Shown here piece by piece: positions 54,487 through 63,725 of a stretch of 64,000 nt of DNA (position 1 is the stretch's first letter; every line of letters begins with the position of its first letter). Under the pieces are notes generated by a model. That model saw only the letters and a list, made by a program, of their open reading frames with translations, had not been told where the DNA came from and did not search any database. The translations under genes and the position numbers were made by a program. The DNA comes from Rikenellaceae bacterium. GTDB taxonomy: Bacteria; Bacteroidota; Bacteroidia; Bacteroidales; Rikenellaceae. The stretch spans positions 19,021-83,020 of the forward strand of contig SUZV01000014.1 of the NCBI GenBank assembly GCA_015059715.1, written 5' to 3'.

Positions 54487-54517
54487 CAAATTTACCCCCC
54501 CCCACGGATTTTCCAAA
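54487..54517 (-). promoter_or_regulatory. Promoter with a poly-G spacer, possible phase-variable switch
   Basis: Minus strand: TTTG (54517-54514), spacer of 19 bases ending in nine G (54503-54495), then TAAATTTG (54494-54487). Both elements match consensus and the present spacing is the optimum. Gain or loss of one G would change the spacing. The leader to the start codon is about 130 bases. Confidence 0.7.
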
Positions 54518-54583
54518 TTTTCCAGGTTAAATTTTGTTAAAAAAGTTTGAATTTTAGCATATGACATATTTATGCGACAATGT

Positions 54584-56971
54584 TTAATTGTTTTTAACCA
54601 CATCGGCAGGATTTTCCGTGGCAGCCTTCCACGAGCGGATGGTAACGATGCCTACGGTTAGTAATGCCAATATAAGAATTGCCAAGACAAAGACCCACCA
54701 ATCAAGAGAGATGCGATAGGCAAAGTTGGACAACCATCTGTTAATAGCGTAATAACCGAGCGGAACGGCTACAACAGCACATACTGCAACAATCTTCAGG
54801 AATTGCAGATTGAACATCAGTAGTATCTCCGTAACCGTTGCACCATTCACTCTTCGGATGCCTATCTCCTTGCGGCGATATTGCGCATCGAAAAGTACCA
54901 AGCCAAAGACTCCCATTAGTGAAATGACGATAGAGATAAGGGTAAATAGCGTGATGAGGGTTGTGAGTTTTTGCTCACTCTGGTAGAGTCGCTCAATATC
55001 CTCATCCATTGTGCGTATAGTGTATGTATCTGCGGATATGGCAGGATTAAACTCAGCCAATGTTGTACGAATGTAGTTACGCGCTTCAGCGGATGGAGTT
55101 CCATTTGCCATACGAACATAGAGATACGAAGGGGTAACTTCATCATCAATGACAAAGCACATAGTAGGCGTGGTAAATTGTAACGAACGAGAGTGCCAAT
55201 CTTTGCAAAAGCCCACCAATGATGTCAAACTTCCTGCATAGCTACTTACCCGATCGAGTTGCAAGTCAATAGCCTTTCGCCCCGTTTCATTCATAATCAT
55301 CGCATCGGTATCCGATGATGATAAGTTGCGACCTTCAGTTAGCTCAATGCCCATAAAATCAAGAAAATTCCAATAGACATAGAGGGCTGAAATGGTTACA
55401 AAGCGACCATCAGGCATATTTACACCCCAGCCACCGTGCATCGGAGCCACCATCGGAGCGTCGGCGGCTGTTACATCCTCTACCATCGGATTTTGTTTAA
55501 GTTTATCGAAGAGGGCCTCCAGTTTATCGCGAGTAGGTACAGTATAGTCTTCGTCTACTGCAACCGTATAAACTAGCTCTCTGTTAAAGCCCATATCGTA
55601 GTTCATCATAAAGCGTTGCTGGCGCTCCATAAATATTACGGCAATAATCAAGGTCAACGAAATCACATATTGTGCACAGACTAACACATAGCGCAAAATT
55701 CGACCTTGGCGTGTGGCGTGGAACGAGCCGCCCAACACAAAGGCAGGTGAGAATTTTGTGATATACCATGCCGGATAGAGCGACACGATTAGACCAAGAG
55801 TTAGGGCAATGCCCACCAACGATAAGGCAACACTCCAATTATCCTCTATCGCAATCGAGGTGGATATATATTCGGTAAGTGGCGTATCGCCGGCCAACAC
55901 AACGATAACAGCAGCACCGAATAGTGAAATAAGAATCAAACCTATGGTTTCAAACAAAAAGTTGAGGCGCAGTTGTGTGGTCGGTGCTCCAAAAATTTTG
56001 AGCGTGTTGACGGCACGAATACGCACAGGGATAAGTGCGAAGAAGAAATTGACAAAATTGATAAACGAGATTCCCAAAATCAGCACTGTAATTGCGATGA
56101 GTGTCAGTGTTGTGGTTTTATTACCCTGGGCAGTGTAAGCACCCTCGCACTCGGTGGCAAAATAGAGTCTGCTGTATGGATTTAGGCGTGGCGCAAGCAA
56201 CTTCATTTGCTTCTCTACTTCACTTTCCGACGCACCCTCCTCCTTCATTGAATCACGAAGCCACTTATCCAGCTTTGCCGTAACAGCAATAGGATCTGCA
56301 CCCTCTGAGAGCTTTACATAGCAGGGGTACGACCACGATGACTCCTCTTGCTGATAGTTAATCTCGGGAAATCCTGCAAAGCAGTCAATTTCTGCCAAGT
56401 CGCCAGGACCTGGTTGATCGCGATAGATGCCGATAATAGGGAATGCTACATTTCGCTCATCTGCACCTTGTCCGATATGGAGCCTATCTCCGACCTTAAG
56501 ATTGTAGCGTCGAGCACAACTCTCTGCCATTACAAGGTCATGCACTCCGATATTCTCCGCTGACCCCTCTATAAATTCAAATGAAAATAGTTGTAACGCT
56601 TTCTCGTCAGTGCGTGATATTGCCAGCTCAAAATTGTCTATTTGCAAATTACGCTTTATAGAGAAGTATTGTCTTCCAATTATTTGTGTGAAGATATTAG
56701 CACATTGTTCCACCTCCGGACACGCTTCGCACATTGCTTGCGGCAGCAGGCGGTTCCATGTCATAGCATAATTACCCTCAGTTGTCCAACTTGGATATTC
56801 CAAACGGTAGATGCGCTCAACATCGGGTATAGACTGATTATAGCGCAGGTCGTAATGGACCTGCACTAATATCAGATATGCCGCAGCAAAGGCTATCGCC
56901 ATACCCACTATGTTGAGTAGCGATGATGCCGTATAACGGCGTAGTAGTGTTATAAAGTTTCTCCAGAACAT
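54584..56971 (-). CDS. ABC transporter permease, MacB/FtsX type
   Basis: 795 aa. Order: helix near 17-37, a large periplasmic MacB_PCD-like domain, an FtsX block of three helices (LIAITVLILGISFINFVNFF, FLFETIGLILISLFGA, VGIALTLGLIVSLYPAW), a further helix near 430, a second periplasmic domain and a final FtsX block ending TENPADVVKNN. This double layout is typical of Bacteroidota FtsX-domain permeases that work with a separate LolD-like ATPase. Six bases behind the permease at 56978. Substrate unknown; peptide or lipoprotein transport is possible. Confidence 0.88.
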   Translation of the reverse strand: MFWRNFITLLRRYTASSLLNIVGMAIAFAAAYLILVQVHYDLRYNQSIPDVERIYRLEYPSWTTEGNYAMTWNRLLPQAMCEACPEVEQCANIFTQIIGRQYFSIKRNLQIDNFELAISRTDEKALQLFSFEFIEGSAENIGVHDLVMAESCARRYNLKVGDRLHIGQGADERNVAFPIIGIYRDQPGPGDLAEIDCFAGFPEINYQQEESSWSYPCYVKLSEGADPIAVTAKLDKWLRDSMKEEGASESEVEKQMKLLAPRLNPYSRLYFATECEGAYTAQGNKTTTLTLIAITVLILGISFINFVNFFFALIPVRIRAVNTLKIFGAPTTQLRLNFLFETIGLILISLFGAAVIVVLAGDTPLTEYISTSIAIEDNWSVALSLVGIALTLGLIVSLYPAWYITKFSPAFVLGGSFHATRQGRILRYVLVCAQYVISLTLIIAVIFMERQQRFMMNYDMGFNRELVYTVAVDEDYTVPTRDKLEALFDKLKQNPMVEDVTAADAPMVAPMHGGWGVNMPDGRFVTISALYVYWNFLDFMGIELTEGRNLSSSDTDAMIMNETGRKAIDLQLDRVSSYAGSLTSLVGFCKDWHSRSLQFTTPTMCFVIDDEVTPSYLYVRMANGTPSAEARNYIRTTLAEFNPAISADTYTIRTMDEDIERLYQSEQKLTTLITLFTLISIVISLMGVFGLVLFDAQYRRKEIGIRRVNGATVTEILLMFNLQFLKIVAVCAVVAVPLGYYAINRWLSNFAYRISLDWWVFVLAILILALLTVGIVTIRSWKAATENPADVVKNN

Positions 56972-56977
56972 AGACTT

Positions 56978-59404
56978 TTAGTTTGATTTAACCACATCGG
57001 CGGGGTTTTCCGTGGCAGCACGCCACGAGCGGAGGGTTACAAGGCCGACCGTTACGGCGAGGACAATCACGAGGGCGGCAATATAGAGCCACCACGGCTG
57101 TGCGATGCGGTTGGCAAACGACTCTAACCAGCGCGAGGTGATATACCAGGCCACAGGTGCTGCCACCACAAAGCAACCTCCGACAATCCACACATAGCGC
57201 AGATTCAGCATCTCGACAATCTGGCGTGTCGTTGCGCCATAGACCTTGCGAACAGCAATCTCCGAGCGGCGGTGCTGCGTCTCGAACATCACAATACCGA
57301 AGACTCCCATCAGTGCGATAACAATGGCTAAAATGGCGAACATACCTACAAGAATCATCACCTTCTTCGTCTCACGATACTGCCACTCAATCCAGGTATC
57401 AAGTGTGTACAATCCTGGTGCTTCAGATGTAGGAGCAAGCTCCTTAGACAACTCCGCAATATACTTATTAAAGGCAGCGATGTCTGCTCCTGCACGAAGG
57501 CGCACATAGAAGTTATTATGCCCGTCATTTGTATTGCGACATACTAATGCGTGGTACTGGTTAGGGTTGCCGACAGAGCCAAACTGAACATCATTTATTA
57601 AACCTACTACCTTGCTATCGTAGACCTCCTCGTCAATGCCCCAGCCTATATCTTCCGCTACGCTTGCGAATAGAATAGCCTCACGACGCTCGCCAGACGA
57701 AGGGGTAAAATTCTTGCCATCAACGACTTTAAGACCGAAGAAATCGAGGAAGTTGTGGCGCACAAAGTTGACATATAGCGTAGCCTCCTTGCCCTCTTTC
57801 TCAATGCGTGTGGACTGACCAACGCCAAAGATGTTGAAATATGATGATGTGGCATCTATGACATCGGGGTGTTGCATAACTCGTTCTACGACGGTTTCAG
57901 TGTGGTTATAAAGGTCGTTGCTGGCAAAGTTTACGATATTCTCCTTCTCAAATCCGAGGTCGTACTGTACCATATAGCGGTACTGGAGGAAGAATACCGA
58001 TGTTACGATAATAAGAATCATCGCTACGGTAAACTGAACACCAACCATTACAGAACGCAAACGACGACCTGTCGCCGACTGTGCAAAACCACCCTTAACA
58101 CCCAATGAAGCATTAAAACGGGTGATGTAAAAAGCAGGATATAGCGCAGCAACGAAGGCGAGCAGAATCATTAGTCCTACCATCATCACAATCACCGGAA
58201 TATTATCACCAAGAGCCAACGAGCAAGTTACATATTGGGTGATAAAGCTCTCTTGAATGGCTATCATCAGGTAGAATGTCAAAGCCATAGATATAAGCAC
58301 CAAGCCGATAGCCTCAAAGAGGAAGTTCCAACGCAGTGTGCCCTGACTTGCACCGAACACCTTGCAGATATTTACGGCACGCATACGCACCGGCACAAGG
58401 GCGAAGAAGAAGTTTACAAAGTTTATAAAGGCGATGATGACAATTACCAGAGCGATAGCCGTGAGGATGATTGGCGCAGAGACTTTGCCACTCTCGAATG
58501 TTGCGCCAAAAGCATCGTGGAAGTTACCGTGGTAGTACATATCGTCGATGCGCACAAGGCGTGTGGCGAGGATATGCACACCATTCTCAATCTCCTCCTT
58601 CACATAGGCCTCATCCTCGGGATCTTCGGCAATCCACTCCTCGACCATTCCCAAGAACCACTGAGCATAGCTATCCTTGAAGTTCTTGATAAAATTCTCG
58701 GGGTTGGCATCTTCTCTGAGGCGAACGAAAGTGCAGTAGTTCCAGTTGTTGTTCTCGGTGGTATATACGTTCTCGTCACCCTTGATAATCTTCCAACTAC
58801 CGAAGAGCGTATTCTTGGGCATATCCTCATATATCGCAACTATGGTAAGCTCATTCGTAGGCTTGCCGTCATTAAACCAATAACCTCCCTCGTGGTAGAT
58901 ATTATCGCCAATGCCCACGCCCATAAGTTCGGCTACTGACTCCGCCATTATCACAGTATTAGGCTCTTTAAGTCGTGAGAAGTCGCCTGCGATGCACTCA
59001 AAACCAGCCATATCAGGAGTATTTGGCGTAGCATTTTTTATCTCCTCGGTGTACTTGTCGTAATCCAAATCGTTGCGTTTAACCCATATACGAATAGGTA
59101 GCTGACCTGGACTAATAGAGAAAGCCTCCTCCACCTCAGGTGTCTTGGCAATAGCATCATATGCCGCCATACCCGGAGAGTTGGTACTCCATTGTATATT
59201 GTTAGGGTCATTGCCAAAGTTTGGTGAAATGATGTAGGTGCGGTCAGCATCCTTTATCGCACTGTTGAATGTGAGGGTGTACCACACCTGCGATGCGATG
59301 ATGTAGAACGCCACAAAGGCGAGGGTCAAACCGAGCACATTAAGCAGCGATGCGACCTTGTAACGCTTGAGCGTCATCAGGAAATTTTTAAAAGCAATCT
59401 TCAT
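56978..59404 (-). CDS. ABC transporter permease, MacB/FtsX type
   Basis: 808 aa paralogue of its neighbours with the same helix, periplasmic domain, FtsX, periplasmic domain, FtsX order (first FtsX block at IILTAIALVIVIIAFINFVN, second from LVGMFAILAIVIALMGVFG). Its last ~75 codons are almost the same as those of the partial permease at 63726, at protein and DNA level, whereas the sequence just before differs. Together with 54584 it forms a coupled pair. Confidence 0.88.
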   Translation of the reverse strand: MKIAFKNFLMTLKRYKVASLLNVLGLTLAFVAFYIIASQVWYTLTFNSAIKDADRTYIISPNFGNDPNNIQWSTNSPGMAAYDAIAKTPEVEEAFSISPGQLPIRIWVKRNDLDYDKYTEEIKNATPNTPDMAGFECIAGDFSRLKEPNTVIMAESVAELMGVGIGDNIYHEGGYWFNDGKPTNELTIVAIYEDMPKNTLFGSWKIIKGDENVYTTENNNWNYCTFVRLREDANPENFIKNFKDSYAQWFLGMVEEWIAEDPEDEAYVKEEIENGVHILATRLVRIDDMYYHGNFHDAFGATFESGKVSAPIILTAIALVIVIIAFINFVNFFFALVPVRMRAVNICKVFGASQGTLRWNFLFEAIGLVLISMALTFYLMIAIQESFITQYVTCSLALGDNIPVIVMMVGLMILLAFVAALYPAFYITRFNASLGVKGGFAQSATGRRLRSVMVGVQFTVAMILIIVTSVFFLQYRYMVQYDLGFEKENIVNFASNDLYNHTETVVERVMQHPDVIDATSSYFNIFGVGQSTRIEKEGKEATLYVNFVRHNFLDFFGLKVVDGKNFTPSSGERREAILFASVAEDIGWGIDEEVYDSKVVGLINDVQFGSVGNPNQYHALVCRNTNDGHNNFYVRLRAGADIAAFNKYIAELSKELAPTSEAPGLYTLDTWIEWQYRETKKVMILVGMFAILAIVIALMGVFGIVMFETQHRRSEIAVRKVYGATTRQIVEMLNLRYVWIVGGCFVVAAPVAWYITSRWLESFANRIAQPWWLYIAALVIVLAVTVGLVTLRSWRAATENPADVVKSN

Positions 59405-59444
59405 ACTTTTTCGATTTTATGCGGCACCTTTCGCACCTCCTTGC

Positions 59445-59484
59445 CTCTCCAAACAGTCACATACCACATGTATGCTCCTGCTTG
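59445..59484. repeat. Small palindromic repeat, family B, copy 3
   Basis: Core CAGTCACATAC-CACAT-GTATGCTCCTGC, with CATAC (59460-59464) pairing GTATG (59470-59474). It sits in the 184-bp gap between the permease at 59404 and the serine hydrolase. Confidence 0.55.
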
Positions 59485-59588
59485 GCTCGACTGCGGAGTC
59501 GCAAAATCTGCTCGCCTAAAATCAAAAAAGGCTTCGGGCGGGCAGACCGCGTTGAGTTAATAATTATTTTAGTTTTCTTATCTTCTTG

Positions 59589-60959
59589 TTATAGTATTTT
59601 GCAAAGTTGCTCAAAGAGGTGTACAACATTGAGATCATCCTCGCCAAGATATACTCCAATAAACTCCTTTTCGGGATTGATGTAGAGTATCTGTCCATTG
59701 ACTCCAAATGCGTAGTGGCCACCTTGATACTGAATGGCAAAATATCCATTTCTACACTGCATAATAGTATGCACATCATCTTTATAGTAGTTCTGCAAAC
59801 TCTCTCTGTCGGGGAAGTATCTGCGTTTCATATATTCAACGGCAGTATAACCGCCTCCTTCACTCTTCCAAGAGTTGATTTTTGAGACATCACGATGCTC
59901 GGCGTAGTAATCTTGCATCTCTTCCTTACTTGCGAAATCTCGCCTTGACAGGCTCTCATCCTGCGTGCCCCAATACCAAGAGTATGAGTACATATTTACA
60001 CTCTTTTCACCTACAATTCGAGGCGATAGTGAAGTGTGAACAAATCTCGAATCTATAATCTGCTTGTTATTCCAATTTCCGTCGTTGATATAGAGTCTGC
60101 CAATCTTTGCCAAGTCGCGCACATTGGTTACAAGCCCTGCATAACTCTTCGCTACTCGGTGTTTTTTGTCATCAACGCCAATTGAAGCACTTTGCTCCAT
60201 ACCTAAAGGTTGCCAAATCTTTGACGATAGATATTCGGCATAGGGCATTCCCGTAGCACGCTCTATCACAACTCCGAGAATTGCTGTCGTAAGCGAGTTG
60301 TAGTCGTACCTCTCTCCGGGTTTGTGGCTAAATTTGGCTCGCTCAATAATTCGCATAGTATTACGCCCCATATACAACTTGGCCATCTTTGAAAATGGAT
60401 TGAAGGAGTAGTTCTCGTCAAAATCGAGTCCCGCCGTCATATCCAAGAGGTGTTTTATCTTCAACTCCCCAAACATAGGATCGGCTTGTTTCAACTCTGG
60501 CAAGTAGTCTGTAACTCTATCCTCCACACTGCGGATATGCCCCTCGGTGAGTGCCACGCCACACAACATGGCTGTTATAGTTTTGCTAACGGAGAATATT
60601 TGCGATTGAGTACTCTTGCTCCACTCCCCAAAATAACGCTCATAGAGTATTGTATCTCGATGGATAATCAAGATGGCTGCATTATCTACGGATGGAGCAA
60701 TAGCTTCATCTATGGTCATTTGTGCCATCTCTCCCCTGCCAAAGTGCATCCACTCAAATCTCATCGTATCAAGCATACGCTCCGACTCTGTAAGCTCTGC
60801 GAAACGGAAAGTGTAGTCGCCTTTTGCGATATTCTCCTGCTCAAAAGCACGATAATCATCTACCGAGGCATCGCCATACAGAATTGCTCGTGAAACCACA
60901 CACGATGTTGTAAGCATCGCAACACAAGCAACAGATAATATGTAACGTAGTATTCTCAT
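59589..60959 (-). CDS. Serine hydrolase lipoprotein, class C beta-lactamase fold
   Basis: 456 aa. Lipobox LTTSC (Cys20). The beta-lactamase/esterase fold is shown by SVSK (Ser123-Lys126), the tyrosine motif as YNS (220-222) in the expected RYDYNSLTTAILG context, and YQGGHYAFG near the C-terminus in place of the KTG/HxG box. Relatives include penicillin-binding, D-amino-acid peptidase and esterase proteins; true beta-lactamase activity should not be assumed. It lies 10 bases behind the permease at 60969 and within the permease array, suggesting joint transcription. Confidence 0.85.
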   Translation of the reverse strand: MRILRYILSVACVAMLTTSCVVSRAILYGDASVDDYRAFEQENIAKGDYTFRFAELTESERMLDTMRFEWMHFGRGEMAQMTIDEAIAPSVDNAAILIIHRDTILYERYFGEWSKSTQSQIFSVSKTITAMLCGVALTEGHIRSVEDRVTDYLPELKQADPMFGELKIKHLLDMTAGLDFDENYSFNPFSKMAKLYMGRNTMRIIERAKFSHKPGERYDYNSLTTAILGVVIERATGMPYAEYLSSKIWQPLGMEQSASIGVDDKKHRVAKSYAGLVTNVRDLAKIGRLYINDGNWNNKQIIDSRFVHTSLSPRIVGEKSVNMYSYSWYWGTQDESLSRRDFASKEEMQDYYAEHRDVSKINSWKSEGGGYTAVEYMKRRYFPDRESLQNYYKDDVHTIMQCRNGYFAIQYQGGHYAFGVNGQILYINPEKEFIGVYLGEDDLNVVHLFEQLCKIL

Positions 60960-60968
60960 AATTCTATC

Positions 60969-63302
60969 TTACTCTATTTTAATCATATCAATAGGGTTGG
61001 CATTGGCGGTGCGCCAGGTGCGGATGATAAGTATCACATATACAATGGCAATCACAACAGCTGCTCCGCCGGCAAAAATCCACCAAGCCAAAGGCTCGCA
61101 CATAGTTTCGAGCATCTCAAGGTATTTCATTCCGCCCCATACAGCACCGGCTACCCCTATTACTACTGCTGGAATAACAACCCACGAGATATTAAGACTC
61201 AATAGGCTAAGCACCTGCGAAGTTGTGGCACCATTTACCTTGCGGATAGCTATCTCCTTGCGGCGGCGAGCCATTTCGTTGCCTAGATAGCCGATTAAAC
61301 CAATAAGGGAGATAAGAAGTGTAGTGAGCGAAACAAGCAATACATTATTACGCATACTATCACGATATACAAAACGCTCCTTGACTCTATCCACATAGGG
61401 GGTAAGTTGATACTCCCACTCGGAGTGATAATTCTCGGCGATCACGCTATCCAAAGCTTTGATATTCTCAGGCGTTAGTTCAGTAAGTCGCATGCTCATC
61501 TGCAAGGTGAGCGGACGGTTAGGGTCGTTGTCGATATATGCTGTACGAAATACCGACAGTGGCTCAACAAAACCTCCAGCTTGTGTAAAGTCGCGGATAA
61601 CACCGACAACCTCGCACCAACCCCCATTTTGCCAATAACTCTTACCTACAGCACTCTCCAACTCCCAACCGTGCTGACGAACAAACTCTTCGTTAACAAT
61701 AGTCTTATTGAGTGCGTCTTGCTCGTTAAAGTTGCGCCCTGCAACTATCTTCATACCCATAGTCTCGATATACGCCTCATCAAAATACTCAAAGCGGCAA
61801 GAGAATAGTATCTCTTTCTTCTCATAATCATAGACCGGATTACCAAAGTAGCCCCATATAGGATACTGCATAGAGTGACCTACGCTCTCAACAAACGGCA
61901 GGCGTTTCAGTTCTTCGACCATTGCTGAGCGTTGAGAGGTGGTTGCTCCAAAGTTCATCGTCACGATGCGGTTATAGTCATAGCCAAGATCGGCCTCCAA
62001 GATATATTTCGATTGTTGTGATGTGGTAAGTAAAAAGCAGACCACTCCTGTTGTACAAGCCACCTGCACGAAGAGGAGGATGCGTTTCCACCAAGTGCGG
62101 TTGTCACTACCTCGACGAAAGGCATAACTCATGCTCACTCGTGAGTAAAGTGATGCAGGGATTAAACCTGCCACAAGGAACGATACCACACACACCAAAG
62201 CAGGAATCCATATACGCTCCCACGCAAAAAGATCAACAAGTTGATAGCCGAGCAGCTGATAAATCTCTTGGTGGAGACACGCAATGACAAATACCGCCAC
62301 TACAATTGCCGCCACAATCATAATTAGTGTCTCGGATAGCAACATTCGGAAGATATCCCAACGCGAGGCACCATTGCAACGCAACATAGCAATAGTACGA
62401 CTGCGTTGTACAAGTGACGACAGCGTCAAAAGCACATAGTTGAGCGTAGCTACAAGGAGTGCCAACACTGCCAAGATGCCATATATCATTTGAGTCTGTC
62501 GAATATTATTGTCCACATAAACAACCTCTTCAATTGGTACAAGAAAATAATTTGCTTTCCATAATTCCACCATTTTCCTTAATGTAGGATGCTCCTCAAT
62601 TAGGCGTTGGATTTCTGCCTCGGCCTGAGACTTTGTTGTCCCCTCACGAAGCTTTATAAAGGTCGGATAGCTGTCATCCCCTTGCCAATTTGCAGTCATG
62701 GGATTGTAGTCGCGAAAACTAACTATATCAAAATCATCGAGCGGATTTGTTACGGGAGGTGTGCGGAAAATACCAGAGACAACATACTCCTGCCCCTGAG
62801 TTGTAGGCAAGATTTTACCCAATGGATCTTCACTCCCGAATAACAACTCTGCAAGACGCTTAGTGATAAATACCTCATTATTGGCAACTCCCTCTCGTGA
62901 GAGAATATGTTTGGGATCACCGCTCACCACACCGAAATCCAAGACTGTGAAAAAGTCTGCGCTTACCTCAAGCCATCGAGCATCCATATAACTATTCCCA
63001 AGTTTAACCTGCATAAGGCGATCGAAATAGTTTGTAGCGGCCTCAATCGAGGGTATATTCTCAGCAAGCGTGTATGCAACAGGCTCCAATTGTGGGCCAG
63101 TTATGCCAAACTGAGGTGAGTTCTCGAATATCTGATATACACGCTCTCTGTCAGTAAAGAAACGACCATAAGAGAGATTTATGCCGACATACGAACAGAT
63201 TAGCAGCGAAACAACAAGACCTAACGCAAGCGATATAAGTCGAGTTATGGAGTTGCCACGATTCTTTAGCAAGTAGCGTAGTGAATAGTTTAAGTTTTTC
63301 AT
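60969..63302 (-). CDS. ABC transporter permease, MacB/FtsX type (divergent paralogue)
   Basis: 777 aa with the same double FtsX plan, but more distant from the other three: the final motif is NANPIDMIKIE and not ATENPADVVK. The first periplasmic domain includes GREGVANNEVFITKRLAELL-type sequence split by variable residues, and the C-terminal block reads EIAIRKVNGATTSQVLSLLSLNI. The DNA is somewhat richer in A/T than the housekeeping genes. Cotranscribed with the serine hydrolase. Confidence 0.87.
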   Translation of the reverse strand: MKNLNYSLRYLLKNRGNSITRLISLALGLVVSLLICSYVGINLSYGRFFTDRERVYQIFENSPQFGITGPQLEPVAYTLAENIPSIEAATNYFDRLMQVKLGNSYMDARWLEVSADFFTVLDFGVVSGDPKHILSREGVANNEVFITKRLAELLFGSEDPLGKILPTTQGQEYVVSGIFRTPPVTNPLDDFDIVSFRDYNPMTANWQGDDSYPTFIKLREGTTKSQAEAEIQRLIEEHPTLRKMVELWKANYFLVPIEEVVYVDNNIRQTQMIYGILAVLALLVATLNYVLLTLSSLVQRSRTIAMLRCNGASRWDIFRMLLSETLIMIVAAIVVAVFVIACLHQEIYQLLGYQLVDLFAWERIWIPALVCVVSFLVAGLIPASLYSRVSMSYAFRRGSDNRTWWKRILLFVQVACTTGVVCFLLTTSQQSKYILEADLGYDYNRIVTMNFGATTSQRSAMVEELKRLPFVESVGHSMQYPIWGYFGNPVYDYEKKEILFSCRFEYFDEAYIETMGMKIVAGRNFNEQDALNKTIVNEEFVRQHGWELESAVGKSYWQNGGWCEVVGVIRDFTQAGGFVEPLSVFRTAYIDNDPNRPLTLQMSMRLTELTPENIKALDSVIAENYHSEWEYQLTPYVDRVKERFVYRDSMRNNVLLVSLTTLLISLIGLIGYLGNEMARRRKEIAIRKVNGATTSQVLSLLSLNISWVVIPAVVIGVAGAVWGGMKYLEMLETMCEPLAWWIFAGGAAVVIAIVYVILIIRTWRTANANPIDMIKIE

Positions 63303-63354
63303 ATTCTTCTGGTTTTGTAGTGGCTTGGGAGGCGGTCAAACCTCCCAAGCCTTT

Positions 63355-63549
63355 GGAATCTGTTTTGAATTTTATTATACGAGTTAGTCCGTTGCTTTGA
63401 AGATTAGTTTCGGCTTCTTTGAGGCTATTTCTTGCATCTTTTGACTTGTGAAATTTGAAAATAGCCCGCTATTATCTGCGTTCCCCAAGTCAAAATCTAC
63501 ATAAAAATAGCTCTCAAATAATCTCGAAATAAAATTCAAACAGACTCCT
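63355..63549. repeat. Inverted-repeat element, family A, copy 3
   Basis: About 195 bp, same plan as copy 1: outer arms (GGAATCTGTTTTGAATTTTA on the left), TTTGAG plus GCTATTT pairing AAATAGC plus CTCAAA, and the inner hairpin AATAGCCCGCTATT. Two bases of the outer arms differ from copies 1 and 2 on both sides in a way that keeps pairing. It lies between two permease genes. Confidence 0.75.
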
Positions 63550-63631
63550 AACGCTTCTCTGCTTATGGTAATAGGCGTTTTTTAATATTAATACCTTTCT
63601 GAAAAAGGATTGTAACGAGGCGAATACAAGG

Positions 63632-63692
63632 CTTGCGATGCTCCGAGGAGCGGAGTTTACTTGCGTGTAAATGAGCATCCGAGGAGCAAGCG
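63632..63692. repeat. Small palindromic repeat, family B, copy 4
   Basis: Inverse orientation relative to copies 1-3. GCGGAGTTTAC-TTGCGT-GTAAATGAGCATC core, enclosed by GCTTGC/GCAAGC; GATGCTC (63638-63644) can also pair GAGCATC (63673-63679). Together with copy 3 of family A it fills the 423-base gap 63303-63725; no gene is seen there. Confidence 0.6.
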
Positions 63693-63725
63693 TAACGACA
63701 AAGTAGCCCTGTTCTTCGTTTTCTT

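Noticed and set aside
58235..58939. Plus-strand frame of 234 codons opposite the permease at 56978
   Set aside because: Antisense shadow; the minus-strand permease has a full family match in the same place.
59589..60959. Calling the serine hydrolase an antibiotic-resistance beta-lactamase
   Set aside because: The SVSK motif is shared by peptidases and esterases; the tyrosine motif is YNS and the KTG box is not typical, so resistance cannot be claimed.
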